A program made the translations under genes and the position numbers. Of a stretch of 37,835 bases of DNA, positions 17,268-25,990 are shown piece after piece. Where the stretch lies: the NCBI GenBank assembly GCA_905478855.1, contig CAJQKF010000128.1, positions 1 to 37,835 on the forward strand, written 5' to 3'. The notes under the pieces were generated by a model. The model saw only the letters and a list, made by a program, of their open reading frames with translations, searched no databases and was not told the origin of the DNA. Source of the DNA: an uncultured Gammaproteobacteria bacterium (GTDB lineage Bacteria; Pseudomonadota; Gammaproteobacteria; Arenicellales; CAJQKF01). The first letter of the stretch is position 1. Every line of letters starts with the position of its first letter.

Positions 17268-18602
17268 TTATTTGACCGTCTCGCCATCTAGCGTTTGACC
17301 ATTATGACCAGTTATTCGCGCTTTTACCCACGATCCGGCTTCAAGAGAAGGATCATTTAGAGAAACCGGCAAATAATTTGTTAATCTGCCACGGGCACCA
17401 CCGCTCTTTGACGCAGATCCTTCTACCAATACATTGCGAGTTTGACCGACACGTTTACCGAGTTCTTCCGACAAAACCACCCTGCCTGCATCCCGTATGC
17501 GGCTTGCTCTCAAGCTACGAATCTCCTTTGGAACCTGTCGCGGAATTCGCGCGGCCGGTGTTCCGGGTCGTTCAGAATACGGAAACACATGGGGGAAAGC
17601 GATTCTTAATTCGTGAATTGAATCAAGAGTCGCCATAAAATGACCGTCTTCCTCGGTTGGAAATCCAGCCATCACATCTGCACCAATAATTAGATCATCA
17701 ATCAAACTATGGGCCATGGCAACGCGCTCATAAAGATGCTCACTGCCGTACCGCCTTTTCATACGTTTTAGGATCAACGTATGGGCACTCTGAATCGAAA
17801 TATGCAAATGCGGAGAAAGTCGATCTTCAAGCGCAATCAACTTGAGCAATTCATCTGAAATGTGTATGGGATCAAGGGATCCAATTCGAATCTTAAAGCC
17901 GGCATCAATACTTAACAAAGCATGAATAAGGGTCACCAAATTTACCGGCTTTGGTCCACTCAAGTCCTGTCCGTACGATCCAAGGTCCACCCCACACAGG
18001 ACAATTTCCTCAAAGCCACCAAATTGTAATTTTTTCGCCTGCTTTACGATTCCTTCCAGCGGTAATGATCGACTGGCACCACGAGCTTGGTGGATGATAC
18101 AAAAAGTACAACCCTGATCGCAGCCCTGTTGAATTTGCAGAAATGCTCGAGTCCGTTCACTATAGCCGCTCAGTAACGGATCAGGAATAGCGAGCAGATC
18201 ATCATCTAAATTTTCTGGAGACAGGATCTTGGGTAGTTCACCCAGTTCCATCTGGGGTAGTAAATAGGGGATTTTTAACTTCTGAGCATTACCAACAATC
18301 AGATCAACACCATCGATCTCGGCAATTTCATTGGCGGACATCTCAGCATAACAACCGGTTACAACAACCCTTGCATTAGGATTATCACGGATACTTCGTC
18401 TTATTTCTTGACGCGTTTGTCGATCGGCCTCCCGCGTTACAGTGCAGGAGTTAATGATGCATAGATCACTCGGCGCATCACTAGATGACTGCCATTTACC
18501 AGTGGCAACTAATTGCTGCAATATTTGTTCAGACTCATAGCTGTTTACTTTACAACCCAGGGTCTTCATCGTTACTCGACGACAAATTTCGTCTTCAGAC
18601 AT
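17268..18602 (-). CDS. mtaB: tRNA t6A37 methylthiotransferase MtaB
   Basis: This 444-residue radical SAM methylthiotransferase would convert t6A37 of ANN-reading tRNAs to ms2t6A. The N-terminal UPF0004 domain has cluster cysteines 17, 53 and 84 (TLGCKVN, NSCTVT, TGCYAE), the radical SAM motif CDQGCTFC has cysteines 161, 165 and 168, and a TRAM-like C-terminal domain covers about 380-444. TLGCKVNSYESE separates MtaB from MiaB and RimO. It needs two [4Fe-4S] clusters. It sits in the slot between iscA and ndk that many relatives fill with hscBA-fdx-iscX, so its location is unusual. Confidence 0.92.
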   Translation of the reverse strand: MSEDEICRRVTMKTLGCKVNSYESEQILQQLVATGKWQSSSDAPSDLCIINSCTVTREADRQTRQEIRRSIRDNPNARVVVTGCYAEMSANEIAEIDGVDLIVGNAQKLKIPYLLPQMELGELPKILSPENLDDDLLAIPDPLLSGYSERTRAFLQIQQGCDQGCTFCIIHQARGASRSLPLEGIVKQAKKLQFGGFEEIVLCGVDLGSYGQDLSGPKPVNLVTLIHALLSIDAGFKIRIGSLDPIHISDELLKLIALEDRLSPHLHISIQSAHTLILKRMKRRYGSEHLYERVAMAHSLIDDLIIGADVMAGFPTEEDGHFMATLDSIHELRIAFPHVFPYSERPGTPAARIPRQVPKEIRSLRASRIRDAGRVVLSEELGKRVGQTRNVLVEGSASKSGGARGRLTNYLPVSLNDPSLEAGSWVKARITGHNGQTLDGETVK

Positions 18603-18673
18603 AATCAGGAATCTGGCAGATTAATATTTAACAATATCTAGATGATATTCGTCAGGTAACTTCTGAAAAAACA

Positions 18674-19000
18674 TTATCCGGTAGTGAAACTTTCTCCACA
18701 CCCACATTGTTCTGTGACATTCGGGTTATTAAACTGAAATAACGAAGAGAGTCCGTCTTGTATGTAGTCTATATTGGTACCATCCAAAAAATCGATACAC
18801 TCACCATCGACAATAACTTTCACACCATGACTGGTGAAAACGCGATCGGTCGCGTTTACTTCGTCAGCATAACCTAACTCATAAGCATACCCTGAACAAC
18901 CGGATTCTTTAACGCCAAACCGTAAACCTTCTCCACCACCCCGAGAGAGCAAATGCTCCTTAACCCGGATAGCCGCCGCTTCAGACAACGTAATCGCCAT
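18674..19000 (-). CDS. iscA: A-type iron-sulfur carrier protein IscA
   Basis: This 108-residue HesB-family protein keeps all three cluster-binding cysteines (35, 99, 101; motifs ESGCSG and CGCGESF) and the IscA-like stretch DFLDGTNIDYIQDGL. A-type carriers pass [4Fe-4S] clusters to target enzymes. GGAG about nine bases upstream supports the ATG. The usual neighbours iscR, iscS, iscU, hscB, hscA and fdx are all absent: trmJ lies upstream after a 345-base gap and mtaB downstream. It probably works with an assembly machinery encoded elsewhere (SUF is my inference). It could function as ErpA; the sequence looks nearer to IscA. Confidence 0.9.
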   Translation of the reverse strand: MAITLSEAAAIRVKEHLLSRGGGEGLRFGVKESGCSGYAYELGYADEVNATDRVFTSHGVKVIVDGECIDFLDGTNIDYIQDGLSSLFQFNNPNVTEQCGCGESFTTG

Positions 19001-19345
19001 ACTTCTACTCCAACAAATATCAGGCTCATTGCCTGACAGATTAATTTCTGTATTCCAACATCATGCTTGACCTTTCTCGTAAGCTCAAAATACCATAATG
19101 TGTCGCCTTAGTGGGGTTGGGATGTTACTAACTCAAGAGAAAGCAGAAAAACAATGTAATTCATCTTAACTGGAGTGACGCGTTTCCCAAAGCATCTTGA
19201 ATCGTAATCAACCTCATCTCATCAACTGTTTGGCTATTTTACTAAATAATTGATGGTAGCGGTCTGACGATTTCTCATACTTAACATGAATTAATTCCGA
19301 TTAATGGTTATTTATCAGTTAGTTTACCGGTATTACTTACTATTT
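19001..19345 (-). other. 345-base non-coding gap between trmJ and iscA
   Basis: No ORF of credible length or composition is present on either strand. It holds a possible iscA promoter and leader hairpin near the left end (separate entries), and otherwise AT-rich sequence without recognisable remnants of iscR, iscS or iscU at the level I can judge by eye. No clear terminator follows the trmJ stop. Confidence 0.7.
19020..19088 (-). promoter_or_regulatory. Possible iscA promoter and leader hairpin
   Basis: On the minus strand TTGAGC (19088-19083) and CATGAT (19065-19060) are 17 bases apart, each matching the sigma-70 consensus at four of six positions. The predicted leader then contains a 6-bp stem, TCAGGC and GCCTGA around a 5-base loop (19036-19020), about 20 bases before the ATG. 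Spacing is right but the matches are moderate; an IscR site was not recognised. Confidence 0.35.
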
Positions 19346-20098
19346 CTATTTAATTTTATCTTCTATAGCGCTCATAATACCGCGAATAATATTTACTTGT
19401 TCACTTGTTAGTTTATTTTCCATATACAAAAGTCTAATTTTCCTTAATAACTTTTCCGGTTTTCGAATTTTGATAAAATCCAGCGCAAAGAGAAATCGCT
19501 GCAAATGATTGAAAAACGACTCTCGCTCAGCACTGGTTGGAGCATCCTCATCCATTTTTTCTAACAACTCATCTGGCTCTGGCTCGTCAGATATTCGCCG
19601 TTCACCGAGCGCTGCGAATCTTAGCTCATAGCTCATTAAAGCGACTGCAGAGCCTAGATTCATAGAAGTAAAAGACTCGTAAACCGGAAACGTGATCGTC
19701 GCATCACAACGATCAAGTTCCGAATTCGTTAAGCCCCGACTTTCACGGCCAAAAAGAATAGCTGACTTATGCCCTGCTGTTTGATTCTGCCGTGTAACTT
19801 GACTAGCCGCCGCCCAAGGAGACAAGACTTTTATTCCGGTGTCGCGGCGTCGTGCGCTGGTTCCTAGCACTAGGGTGCAATCGGCAATGGCATCATCAAG
19901 ACTTGTAAACACTGCAACCGGTTCAAGTAATTCAAATGCCCCAGCAGATCTGGCAATCGCATCGCCTCCGATCGACTTTTTGGGGTTCACCAGGCGCAGA
20001 GTACCCAGTCCCATATTTGCCATAGCGCGCGCTGCGGCCCCAATATTACCGTCATGGGTTGTTTCAACGAGAACAAATACGATTTCTTCGAGTTTCAT
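19346..20098 (-). CDS. trmJ: tRNA (cytidine/uridine-2'-O)-methyltransferase TrmJ
   Basis: From the ATG at 20098 the product is 250 residues (E. coli TrmJ 246). It is a SpoU/TrmH-type (SPOUT) methyltransferase that 2'-O-methylates position 32 of tRNAs. Motif 1 is in HDGNIGAAARAMANMG (residues near 13-28), motif 2 around ILFGRESRGLTNSEL and motif 3 in SMNLGSAVALMSYEL. An in-frame TTG three codons upstream (20107) is less likely. It is divergent from suhB, the standard arrangement, but downstream iscR-iscS-iscU are missing. Confidence 0.95.
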   Translation of the reverse strand: MKLEEIVFVLVETTHDGNIGAAARAMANMGLGTLRLVNPKKSIGGDAIARSAGAFELLEPVAVFTSLDDAIADCTLVLGTSARRRDTGIKVLSPWAAASQVTRQNQTAGHKSAILFGRESRGLTNSELDRCDATITFPVYESFTSMNLGSAVALMSYELRFAALGERRISDEPEPDELLEKMDEDAPTSAERESFFNHLQRFLFALDFIKIRKPEKLLRKIRLLYMENKLTSEQVNIIRGIMSAIEDKIK

Positions 20099-20128
20099 TG
20101 GTTTCAATTTGTGCTTTGCATAGATAGA

Positions 20129-20148
20129 ATTGGCGACGCGTCGTTAAT
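20129..20148. promoter_or_regulatory. Palindrome in the trmJ/suhB divergent promoter region
   Basis: CGACGCGTCG (20134-20143) is a perfect 10-bp palindrome. With the outer ATT and AAT arms it extends to a 20-bp imperfect palindrome with two mismatched positions on each side. It lies in the 112-base gap between two divergent genes, the usual place for a shared operator. The binding protein is unknown. Confidence 0.4.
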
Positions 20149-20210
20149 GTGTGAAATATATCATCCGCATCACTCGGCAGTTCCTTCAGAATTAGTACCC
20201 GGAGACAAAA

Positions 20211-20993
20211 ATGCATCCCTTGTTGACTACAGCCGTCCGTTGCGCACGCAGCGCCGGATCCATAATATTAAAACATGCCGACCAATTAGACAGAATAAAT
20301 GTTGAACAAAAGGGACGACGAGATTTTGTCAGCGATGTAGACAAAATGGTAGAGCAGCAGATTATATCGCACCTCGCCAAAACTTACCCGGATCACGGTG
20401 TAGTGGCAGAAGAAAGTACACCCTTTGGCATAGATAATGAGTATGTCTGGATTATAGACCCCCTCGACGGCACAACTAATTACTTACATGGATACCCCGA
20501 ATATTCAGTATCTATTGCAATCACCCGTCGCGGAATACTTGAACACGGCGTTGTTTATCATCCATTAAATGACGAGATGTTTACCGCTTCACGCGGCGAA
20601 GGAGCCCAACTCAATAACCGGCGTATTCGTTGCAGCAAGGTTACTCAATTAGACATGGCACTTTTTGGAACGGGGTTTCAGGTAAAGAATCTCGATACAA
20701 TTGATCGCTGGATGAAGATCTTCAAAGCGATTATTCCTCGCACAAGTGGAATTCGCCGCTCCGGTTCTGCTGCACTTGATCTTGCTAATGTGGCCGCGGG
20801 CCGGCTAGATGGATTCTGGGAGTTTGGTCTTCAGCCATGGGATATGGCCGCAGGCGCATTACTTATTCGCGAAGCCGGTGGTTTAGTTTCAGATATTGAT
20901 GGCGGCCAAGAATTTCTCTCCAGTGGAAATATAGTAACTGCCACGCCGCGACTTTTTAACGAATTTTTAACCCTGATCAAGTCCAGAAAGTAA
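20211..20993 (+). CDS. suhB: Inositol monophosphatase family protein SuhB
   Basis: This 260-residue, Mg-dependent phosphatase hydrolyses inositol-1-phosphate in vitro; in E. coli SuhB also joins the NusA/NusG/NusB/NusE antitermination complex for ribosomal RNA. Metal-binding motifs are present: VVAEES with Glu67, DPLDGT at 83-88 and the late [21 protein letters not shown] six bases before the ATG supports the start. It is followed after 20 bases by mutS, so the two may share a transcript. NusB, its partner in the antitermination complex, is encoded later in this window. Confidence 0.96.
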   Translation: MHPLLTTAVRCARSAGSIILKHADQLDRINVEQKGRRDFVSDVDKMVEQQIISHLAKTYPDHGVVAEESTPFGIDNEYVWIIDPLDGTTNYLHGYPEYSVSIAITRRGILEHGVVYHPLNDEMFTASRGEGAQLNNRRIRCSKVTQLDMALFGTGFQVKNLDTIDRWMKIFKAIIPRTSGIRRSGSAALDLANVAAGRLDGFWEFGLQPWDMAAGALLIREAGGLVSDIDGGQEFLSSGNIVTATPRLFNEFLTLIKSRK

Positions 20994-21013
20994 CGTTATT
21001 CCCATCGCAGATC

Positions 21014-23584
21014 ATGAATAGCACTACCGTACCCCATACGCCAATGATGCAGCAGTATCTGAAACTCAAATCCGAGTTTCCAGATACCTTGCTTTTTTAT
21101 CGCATGGGGGACTTTTATGAATTATTTTTTGACGATGCAGAAAAGGCATCTGGCATTCTGGGAATAACACTCACCAGCCGCGGAAAATCTGGTGGAAACC
21201 CAATCCCCATGGCGGGAATTCCAGTTCATAGCCTGGAACAATACTTAGCAAAATTGGTTAAACAGCAAGAACCAATCGCTATTTGTGAACAGATAGGAGA
21301 TCCAGCCACAGGTAAGGGCCCCGTTGAACGGAAAGTGACTCGAGTAGTGACACCAGGCACACTGACTGAGGAATCTCTGCTTTCAGCTCGTGAAGAAAAT
21401 CTTGTGGTTGGAATTAGCCATGAAAATTCTGCGTTTGGTATCGCCGTTCTCGAAATTTCGAGTGGTCGTTTTAGCGGTATTGAAGTCGAGACAATTGAAC
21501 AGCTAAAGAGCGAACTCAGTCGAATAAGACCGGCGGAAATTATTTTTCCGGATAATATTACTGAATTATTGGAAAACAGCACGGTAAATATCCATTGCGT
21601 GCCATTTCCGAGCTGGCACTTTGATACAGAACGGTCAATAAACACGCTAAACACGTTATTTGGAACAAATAGTCTTACCGCTTTCGGTTGTGATAACGCA
21701 CCATTAGCCACTCGTGCGGCAGGCGCCCTAGTTCGCTACGTTAATGACATCCAGAGAACCGAGTTAAGCCATCTCACAAACATAACCATTGAATCAAGTG
21801 ATGATCTACTCCAACTCGATGCCGTCACCCGACGAAATCTTGAGATCGAATCTACGAATAATACTGAGTCCGGAACATCACTCATCGAGTTATTCGATTC
21901 TTGCAGCACGGCAATGGGCAGTCGTTGTTTGCGTCGCTGGTTTCGCGGACCAACAAGGGACCATACCGTACTTCGAAAGCGTAACGATTCAGTCAGCGCG
22001 CTTATAGACCTTTCCGACTTTGATGATTTACGCTCCACTTTAAACGGAATAGGCGATATAGAGCGAATTCTAACCCGTGTTTCTTTGCGCAGCGCCAGAC
22101 CAAGAGATTTCACTCGATTATGTCTGTCAATGATTGCAATTCCGAGCGTGCGCAATCAATTACAAGAGACGGTTGATCACCTCAAGCACTTAACTGCGAC
22201 ACTCACCGGTTGGCCTCTAGTTGTTGATGAATTAAATCGCGCTATCGCAGACGAGCCCGCCACACTTATTCGTGACGGTGGCGTTATTCGAGACGGGTAT
22301 GATGCAGAACTGGATGAATATCGGGCCTTGCGCAAGGACTCAGGAGATTTTCTGCTGCAACTAGAAATCCAAGAACGCGCTCGAACCGGCATTAAAACAC
22401 TAAGGGTTCAATACAATCGAGTTCATGGCTACTATATTGAATTACCACGTTCCCAATCAGAATCCGTTCCTGAAAACTACACACGTCGCCAAACACTCAA
22501 AAATGCAGAGCGATTCATAACACCGGAACTTAAAGTATTCGAAGAAAAGGTATTAAGTGCCAATGATAAAGCCCTTGCACGGGAACGTTACCTTTATGAA
22601 AACCTATTCGACTTTCTTACGCCCGCATTATCGTCTCTTTTCGAAGCGGCCCACGATATCGCTCAAATTGATGTTCTAGCAAATTTTGCTTTTTGCGCCA
22701 CACGCCAAAATCTCACGCGACCTGTATTTTGTGAGGACAGTGTTCTATCAATTGACAGAGGAATTCATCCCGTGGTTGCAGCAAGCCAGGAACTGGATTT
22801 TATTCCAAATAGTTTGTCACTTGATTATGACAAACGAATGCTAATGATTACCGGACCAAATATGGGCGGTAAAAGTACTTATATGCGCCAAACAGCACTT
22901 ATCGTATTGCTGGCACATACGGGTTGTTTTGTTCCTGCGGCATCCATGCAAGTTGGTCCTATTGATCAAGTTTTCACCCGCATCGGCGCTTCTGATGATC
23001 TGGCCAGTGGACGTTCCACCTTTATGGTAGAAATGACAGAGATGGCCTATATTCTTCGTAATGCCAGTCCATCGAGTCTAGTACTCGTCGATGAAATTGG
23101 TCGAGGAACGAGTACCTTTGACGGATTATCATTAGCGTGGGCATGCGCGATAGAACTGGACCGTGTTGGCGCTTTTACACTCTTTTCAACTCACTACTTT
23201 GAGCTTACAGTTCTGGCCAAACAGCTTGAACGAACCGAAAACGTTCATCTCGATGCAGTCGAACACGACGATAACATTGTCTTCATGTACGAAGTTCTTC
23301 AGGGACCTGCTAGCCAAAGCTATGGGATTCAAGTAGCCAAACTTGCCGGATTACCCAAACTCGTACTAAACGAAGCTCGAGAAAAGCTAATCTCTCTGGA
23401 GCTTCAAGAAAGCGGTATTCAAGAAGAAACTGCGCCTAATCAACTTAGCCTCTTTAGTATAAAAAAAGAACAAAGCAAAATTGAGTTGCAACTGGAATCT
23501 ATTGATCCGGACGATCTAACCCCGCGTGCAGCACACCAACTGGTCTATGACTTGCATAAACAGTTAATTGATGGAAAGAAGTAA
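21014..23584 (+). CDS. mutS: DNA mismatch repair protein MutS
   Basis: This 856-residue protein recognises mismatches and small loops. The mismatch-reading Phe-x-Glu motif is F34-Y-E36 in RMGDFYELF. Walker A is GPNMGGKS (614-621), Walker B is [16 protein letters not shown], and the STHYFELT switch region follows. Length matches E. coli MutS (853). The C-terminal part ends with a short domain ([16 protein letters not shown]) equivalent to the tetramerisation helix region. Its neighbour fdxA is a conserved partner in Pseudomonas and Azotobacter-type genomes. No strong ribosome site is visible before the ATG. Confidence 0.98.
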   Translation: MNSTTVPHTPMMQQYLKLKSEFPDTLLFYRMGDFYELFFDDAEKASGILGITLTSRGKSGGNPIPMAGIPVHSLEQYLAKLVKQQEPIAICEQIGDPATGKGPVERKVTRVVTPGTLTEESLLSAREENLVVGISHENSAFGIAVLEISSGRFSGIEVETIEQLKSELSRIRPAEIIFPDNITELLENSTVNIHCVPFPSWHFDTERSINTLNTLFGTNSLTAFGCDNAPLATRAAGALVRYVNDIQRTELSHLTNITIESSDDLLQLDAVTRRNLEIESTNNTESGTSLIELFDSCSTAMGSRCLRRWFRGPTRDHTVLRKRNDSVSALIDLSDFDDLRSTLNGIGDIERILTRVSLRSARPRDFTRLCLSMIAIPSVRNQLQETVDHLKHLTATLTGWPLVVDELNRAIADEPATLIRDGGVIRDGYDAELDEYRALRKDSGDFLLQLEIQERARTGIKTLRVQYNRVHGYYIELPRSQSESVPENYTRRQTLKNAERFITPELKVFEEKVLSANDKALARERYLYENLFDFLTPALSSLFEAAHDIAQIDVLANFAFCATRQNLTRPVFCEDSVLSIDRGIHPVVAASQELDFIPNSLSLDYDKRMLMITGPNMGGKSTYMRQTALIVLLAHTGCFVPAASMQVGPIDQVFTRIGASDDLASGRSTFMVEMTEMAYILRNASPSSLVLVDEIGRGTSTFDGLSLAWACAIELDRVGAFTLFSTHYFELTVLAKQLERTENVHLDAVEHDDNIVFMYEVLQGPASQSYGIQVAKLAGLPKLVLNEAREKLISLELQESGIQEETAPNQLSLFSIKKEQSKIELQLESIDPDDLTPRAAHQLVYDLHKQLIDGKK

Positions 23585-23634
23585 ACTTTCTTGTCGTGTA
23601 TGCGACGATTATGGACTTAAAAGCAGAAATAATG

Positions 23635-23663
23635 TTTACCTGCCAAGACGCTTTAAATACAAT
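23635..23663 (+). promoter_or_regulatory. Sigma-70-type promoter for fdxA
   Basis: TTTACC (23635-23640) and TACAAT (23658-23663) are separated by exactly 17 bases, with four and five matches to the -35 and -10 consensus. The fdxA ATG is at 23702 with GGAG at 23690, so the ferredoxin can be made independently of mutS. Confidence 0.6.
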
Positions 23664-23701
23664 ACGCGCTCGTAATTACCTCGATACTTGGAGAAATAAA
23701 T

Positions 23702-24025
23702 ATGACCTACGTAGTAGGTGATAGTTGCATCAAATGCAAACATACCGATTGCGTGGAAGTATGCCCCGTTGATTGCTTTCACGAAGGACCTAACTTTCTA
23801 GTAATTGACCCTGAGGAATGTATCGACTGTAGTCTTTGCGAACCAGAATGTCCGGTTGACGCTATATTCGCTGAAGATGATCTTCCTGATGATCAACAGC
23901 ACTTCCTAGCTTTGAACGAAGAACTATCTCAAGGATGGCCAGTTATATCAGAAATGAAACCGCCTCCGCCAGATGCTGAAGAATGGACTGAGGTTAAGGA
24001 TAAGCTTAAATATTTAGAACGTTAA
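23702..24025 (+). CDS. fdxA: 7Fe ferredoxin FdxA
   Basis: This 107-residue electron carrier closely matches the Azotobacter vinelandii ferredoxin I pattern. By analogy, cysteines 9, 17 and 50 bind a [3Fe-4S] cluster and cysteines 21, 40, 43 and 46 bind a [4Fe-4S] cluster; extra C12 and C25 are also conserved. The acidic C-terminal half ends in the typical KLKYLER. It has its own promoter and a strong terminator, so it can be a single-gene transcript. The partner reductase is unknown; in A. vinelandii the protein is linked to NADPH:ferredoxin reductase control. Confidence 0.96.
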   Translation: MTYVVGDSCIKCKHTDCVEVCPVDCFHEGPNFLVIDPEECIDCSLCEPECPVDAIFAEDDLPDDQQHFLALNEELSQGWPVISEMKPPPPDAEEWTEVKDKLKYLER

Positions 24026-24043
24026 ATAATATCTTTCAGAACT

Positions 24044-24074
24044 AAAAAAGGATAGCTGATGCTATCCTTTTTTT
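24044..24074. terminator. Bidirectional intrinsic terminator between fdxA and dsbC
   Basis: A 13-bp stem (AAAAAAGGATAGC, loop TGAT, GCTATCCTTTTTT) is followed by T residues to 24074. The A-rich 5' arm gives a matching T run on the other strand, so it can end transcription of fdxA (plus) and of dsbC (minus). Confidence 0.9.
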
Positions 24075-24117
24075 AGTATCAGGATTTTAGAAAACCCCTA
24101 CCTACATGTCGACACGA

Positions 24118-24837
24118 CTACTTCAGACCCAGACGGGAAATAAGCTGGTCGGCAGGTACATACCCACCAACAATAGAATAATCGTCTAAGACAATAAATG
24201 GAGTTCCTCTAACACCGATTGTCTGCCCCACTTGAAATTGTTGATCAACCGGGTTAGTGCAGTCACGCGGAGGCACATCCATACCTAATTTAGCTTGGGT
24301 CAGTGCCGTTTGCTTATCTTCAGCACACCAAACCGAAATTGCTTTGGGACGACTTTGATCGGTTAACATCGGGAACATCATATAGCGCACTTCAATACCG
24401 GCCGCATTAAGGGTCGGCACCTCACGATGCAGTTTTCGACAATATCCACAATCCATGTCGGTAAAAATAGTAACGTGTCGTTTCGCTTCACCAACAGCAC
24501 TAAAAATAATTAAATCCTCCACCGGAACACTACTTACTGCAGATTCAGCTTTGTCTTGCATTACCTTATTTTGTTTTTGCTCGCCTATATTGGTGCGAGT
24601 AACCGTGTCGTACATTGTGCCTATCAACAGAAAATCGTCTTTAACACTGGCATAAACTACCTGCCCTCCGGCAGCAACCTCATAAACCCCAGGCATTGGT
24701 GACTCAGCAACCGAATCAATGGGATATTGTGGACCAAGAAAAGCTTTTAGTCGTTCCATAAAATTTTCTGGGACTTCCTGAGCAATGCTGGAGCCTGCGA
24801 TTAAAAATGTGGCACACAGGCCAGCTAGGTATTTCAT
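24118..24837 (-). CDS. dsbC: Periplasmic thiol:disulfide isomerase DsbC
   Basis: This 239-residue protein has a Sec signal peptide (MKYLAGLCATFLIAGSSIAQ, cleavage near residue 20), an N-terminal dimerisation domain (about 22-85) and a thioredoxin-like catalytic domain with the CGYC active site (130-133). Cysteines 171 and 193 match the structural disulfide, and GTPF supplies the cis-proline. It repairs wrong disulfides in the periplasm and is kept reduced by DsbD, which is not in the window. The gene is in tail-to-tail order with fdxA and probably monocistronic. Confidence 0.95.
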   Translation of the reverse strand: MKYLAGLCATFLIAGSSIAQEVPENFMERLKAFLGPQYPIDSVAESPMPGVYEVAAGGQVVYASVKDDFLLIGTMYDTVTRTNIGEQKQNKVMQDKAESAVSSVPVEDLIIFSAVGEAKRHVTIFTDMDCGYCRKLHREVPTLNAAGIEVRYMMFPMLTDQSRPKAISVWCAEDKQTALTQAKLGMDVPPRDCTNPVDQQFQVGQTIGVRGTPFIVLDDYSIVGGYVPADQLISRLGLK

Positions 24838-24881
24838 ATATGTATTCCTGTTTAAAAATGATTCTATGTATATGACAACAA

Positions 24882-25373
24882 TTAATCTCGAAAATTCACA
24901 TATTGCAAAGGCCGATCCAATTGTTGTTCCTTCAAAAACGTTATTACTTGTTGAAGATCATCACGCTTCTTTCCGTTTATTCTAAGCTGCTCGCCTTGAA
25001 TAGCCGTCTGAACCTTGATTTTCGTGGTTTTAATAAGTTTAACCAACTTTCTTGCCATATCCGTATCTATACCGTTTTGTAACGTCACTTGTTGCACAAC
25101 CTTGTTGCCGCCAACTTCTTTAACATCACCTGGTTTCAGAAAGTCCAGATTCACGTTGCGCTTTGCCATTTTTGTATTCAAAATATCCATTACTTGGCCA
25201 GCCTTAAACTCATCTTCAGCATGAATGGTAATTTGGAACTCTGCTATTTCCACTTTGGAATCGCTTCCTTTAAAATCAAAACGCGTGCCTATCTCGCGGT
25301 TGGCCTGATCTATTGCATTGCGAATTTCAAGTGTATCGGCTTCGCATACGACATCAAATGAGGGCATGGTCAA
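24882..25373 (-). CDS. yajQ: YajQ family nucleotide-binding protein
   Basis: This 163-residue protein belongs to the YajQ family (two RNP-like domains), known to bind nucleotides; a Xanthomonas member binds cyclic di-GMP. N-terminal MPSFDVVCEAD, the IGTRFDFKG stretch and C-terminal RPLQYVNFRD are nearly invariant in the family. Its own first codons overlap, on the opposite strand, the first codons of the lytic transglycosylase gene. Its promoter therefore lies inside that gene. Confidence 0.95.
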   Translation of the reverse strand: MTMPSFDVVCEADTLEIRNAIDQANREIGTRFDFKGSDSKVEIAEFQITIHAEDEFKAGQVMDILNTKMAKRNVNLDFLKPGDVKEVGGNKVVQQVTLQNGIDTDMARKLVKLIKTTKIKVQTAIQGEQLRINGKKRDDLQQVITFLKEQQLDRPLQYVNFRD

Positions 25374-25990
25374 TCTCGTTATCTAGTTTTCTTAATATAC
25401 AGGGATTATGCATTATATCATTGCTATGTTCATCGGCATTTGCAGGCACCATTTATATTTATAAAAATGATAAAGGGTCCACCCTAATTTCTGAACAGCC
25501 GCGCAGTCTTACCGGCTATGAATTGGTCAAAAAGAAACATTATCGAAATAAACCTGTATCACCTAACTACTCAAATGCTCGACCAATAGACTCAGAATTC
25601 TCACTTATCATCAACGCGGCCGCAACGAAAGAATCGTTGAATGTGTCTTTGATACACGCTGTAGTTCATGTCGAATCGGCATTCAAAAATAATGCAGTCT
25701 CACCTCGTGGGGCACAAGGTCTGATGCAACTTATGCCTACTACAGCAAGATTTCTGGATGTAAAAGATCCATTTAACCCGCGGGAAAATATTTTCGCTGG
25801 AACACAACATCTAGCCAATTTAATTTCCGATTTGGGCAATGTAGATCTAGCGCTTGCTGCCTACAATGCAGGTAAAGATGCTGTTAATCGTTATCAGAGA
25901 ATTCCGCCTTTCCCCGAAACCCAGCAATACGTAAGGCGCGTTAATTTTTTAGAAAAGATCTATCGGCGGAAATTTGAGCAAAACGAGTAA
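25358..25990 (+). CDS. Secreted lytic transglycosylase (SLT domain)
   Basis: The ATG at 25358 gives 210 residues opening with a signal peptide (hydrophobic LCIISLLCSSAFA, cleavage about residue 29). A short DUF4124-like segment follows (IYIYKNDKGSTLISEQP), then a family 1 SLT domain from about residue 75 with catalytic Glu in HVESAF, GAQGLMQLMP and LALAAYNAGKDAV. It would cleave peptidoglycan in the periplasm. An upstream in-frame ATG at 25313 would spoil the signal peptide. The start has no clear ribosome site and overlaps yajQ head to head by 16 bases; the 3' end overlaps pgpA tail to tail by 42 bases. Confidence 0.88.
   Translation: MRAWSISLSSFLNIQGLCIISLLCSSAFAGTIYIYKNDKGSTLISEQPRSLTGYELVKKKHYRNKPVSPNYSNARPIDSEFSLIINAAATKESLNVSLIHAVVHVESAFKNNAVSPRGAQGLMQLMPTTARFLDVKDPFNPRENIFAGTQHLANLISDLGNVDLALAAYNAGKDAVNRYQRIPPFPETQQYVRRVNFLEKIYRRKFEQNE
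25412..25420 (-). promoter_or_regulatory. Extended -10 promoter for yajQ
   Basis: Read on the minus strand, TGATATAAT is a perfect extended -10 element (TGn plus TATAAT), 38 bases before the yajQ ATG. No good -35 is present, which extended -10 promoters can do without. It lies inside the signal-peptide codons of the oppositely oriented transglycosylase. Confidence 0.5.
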
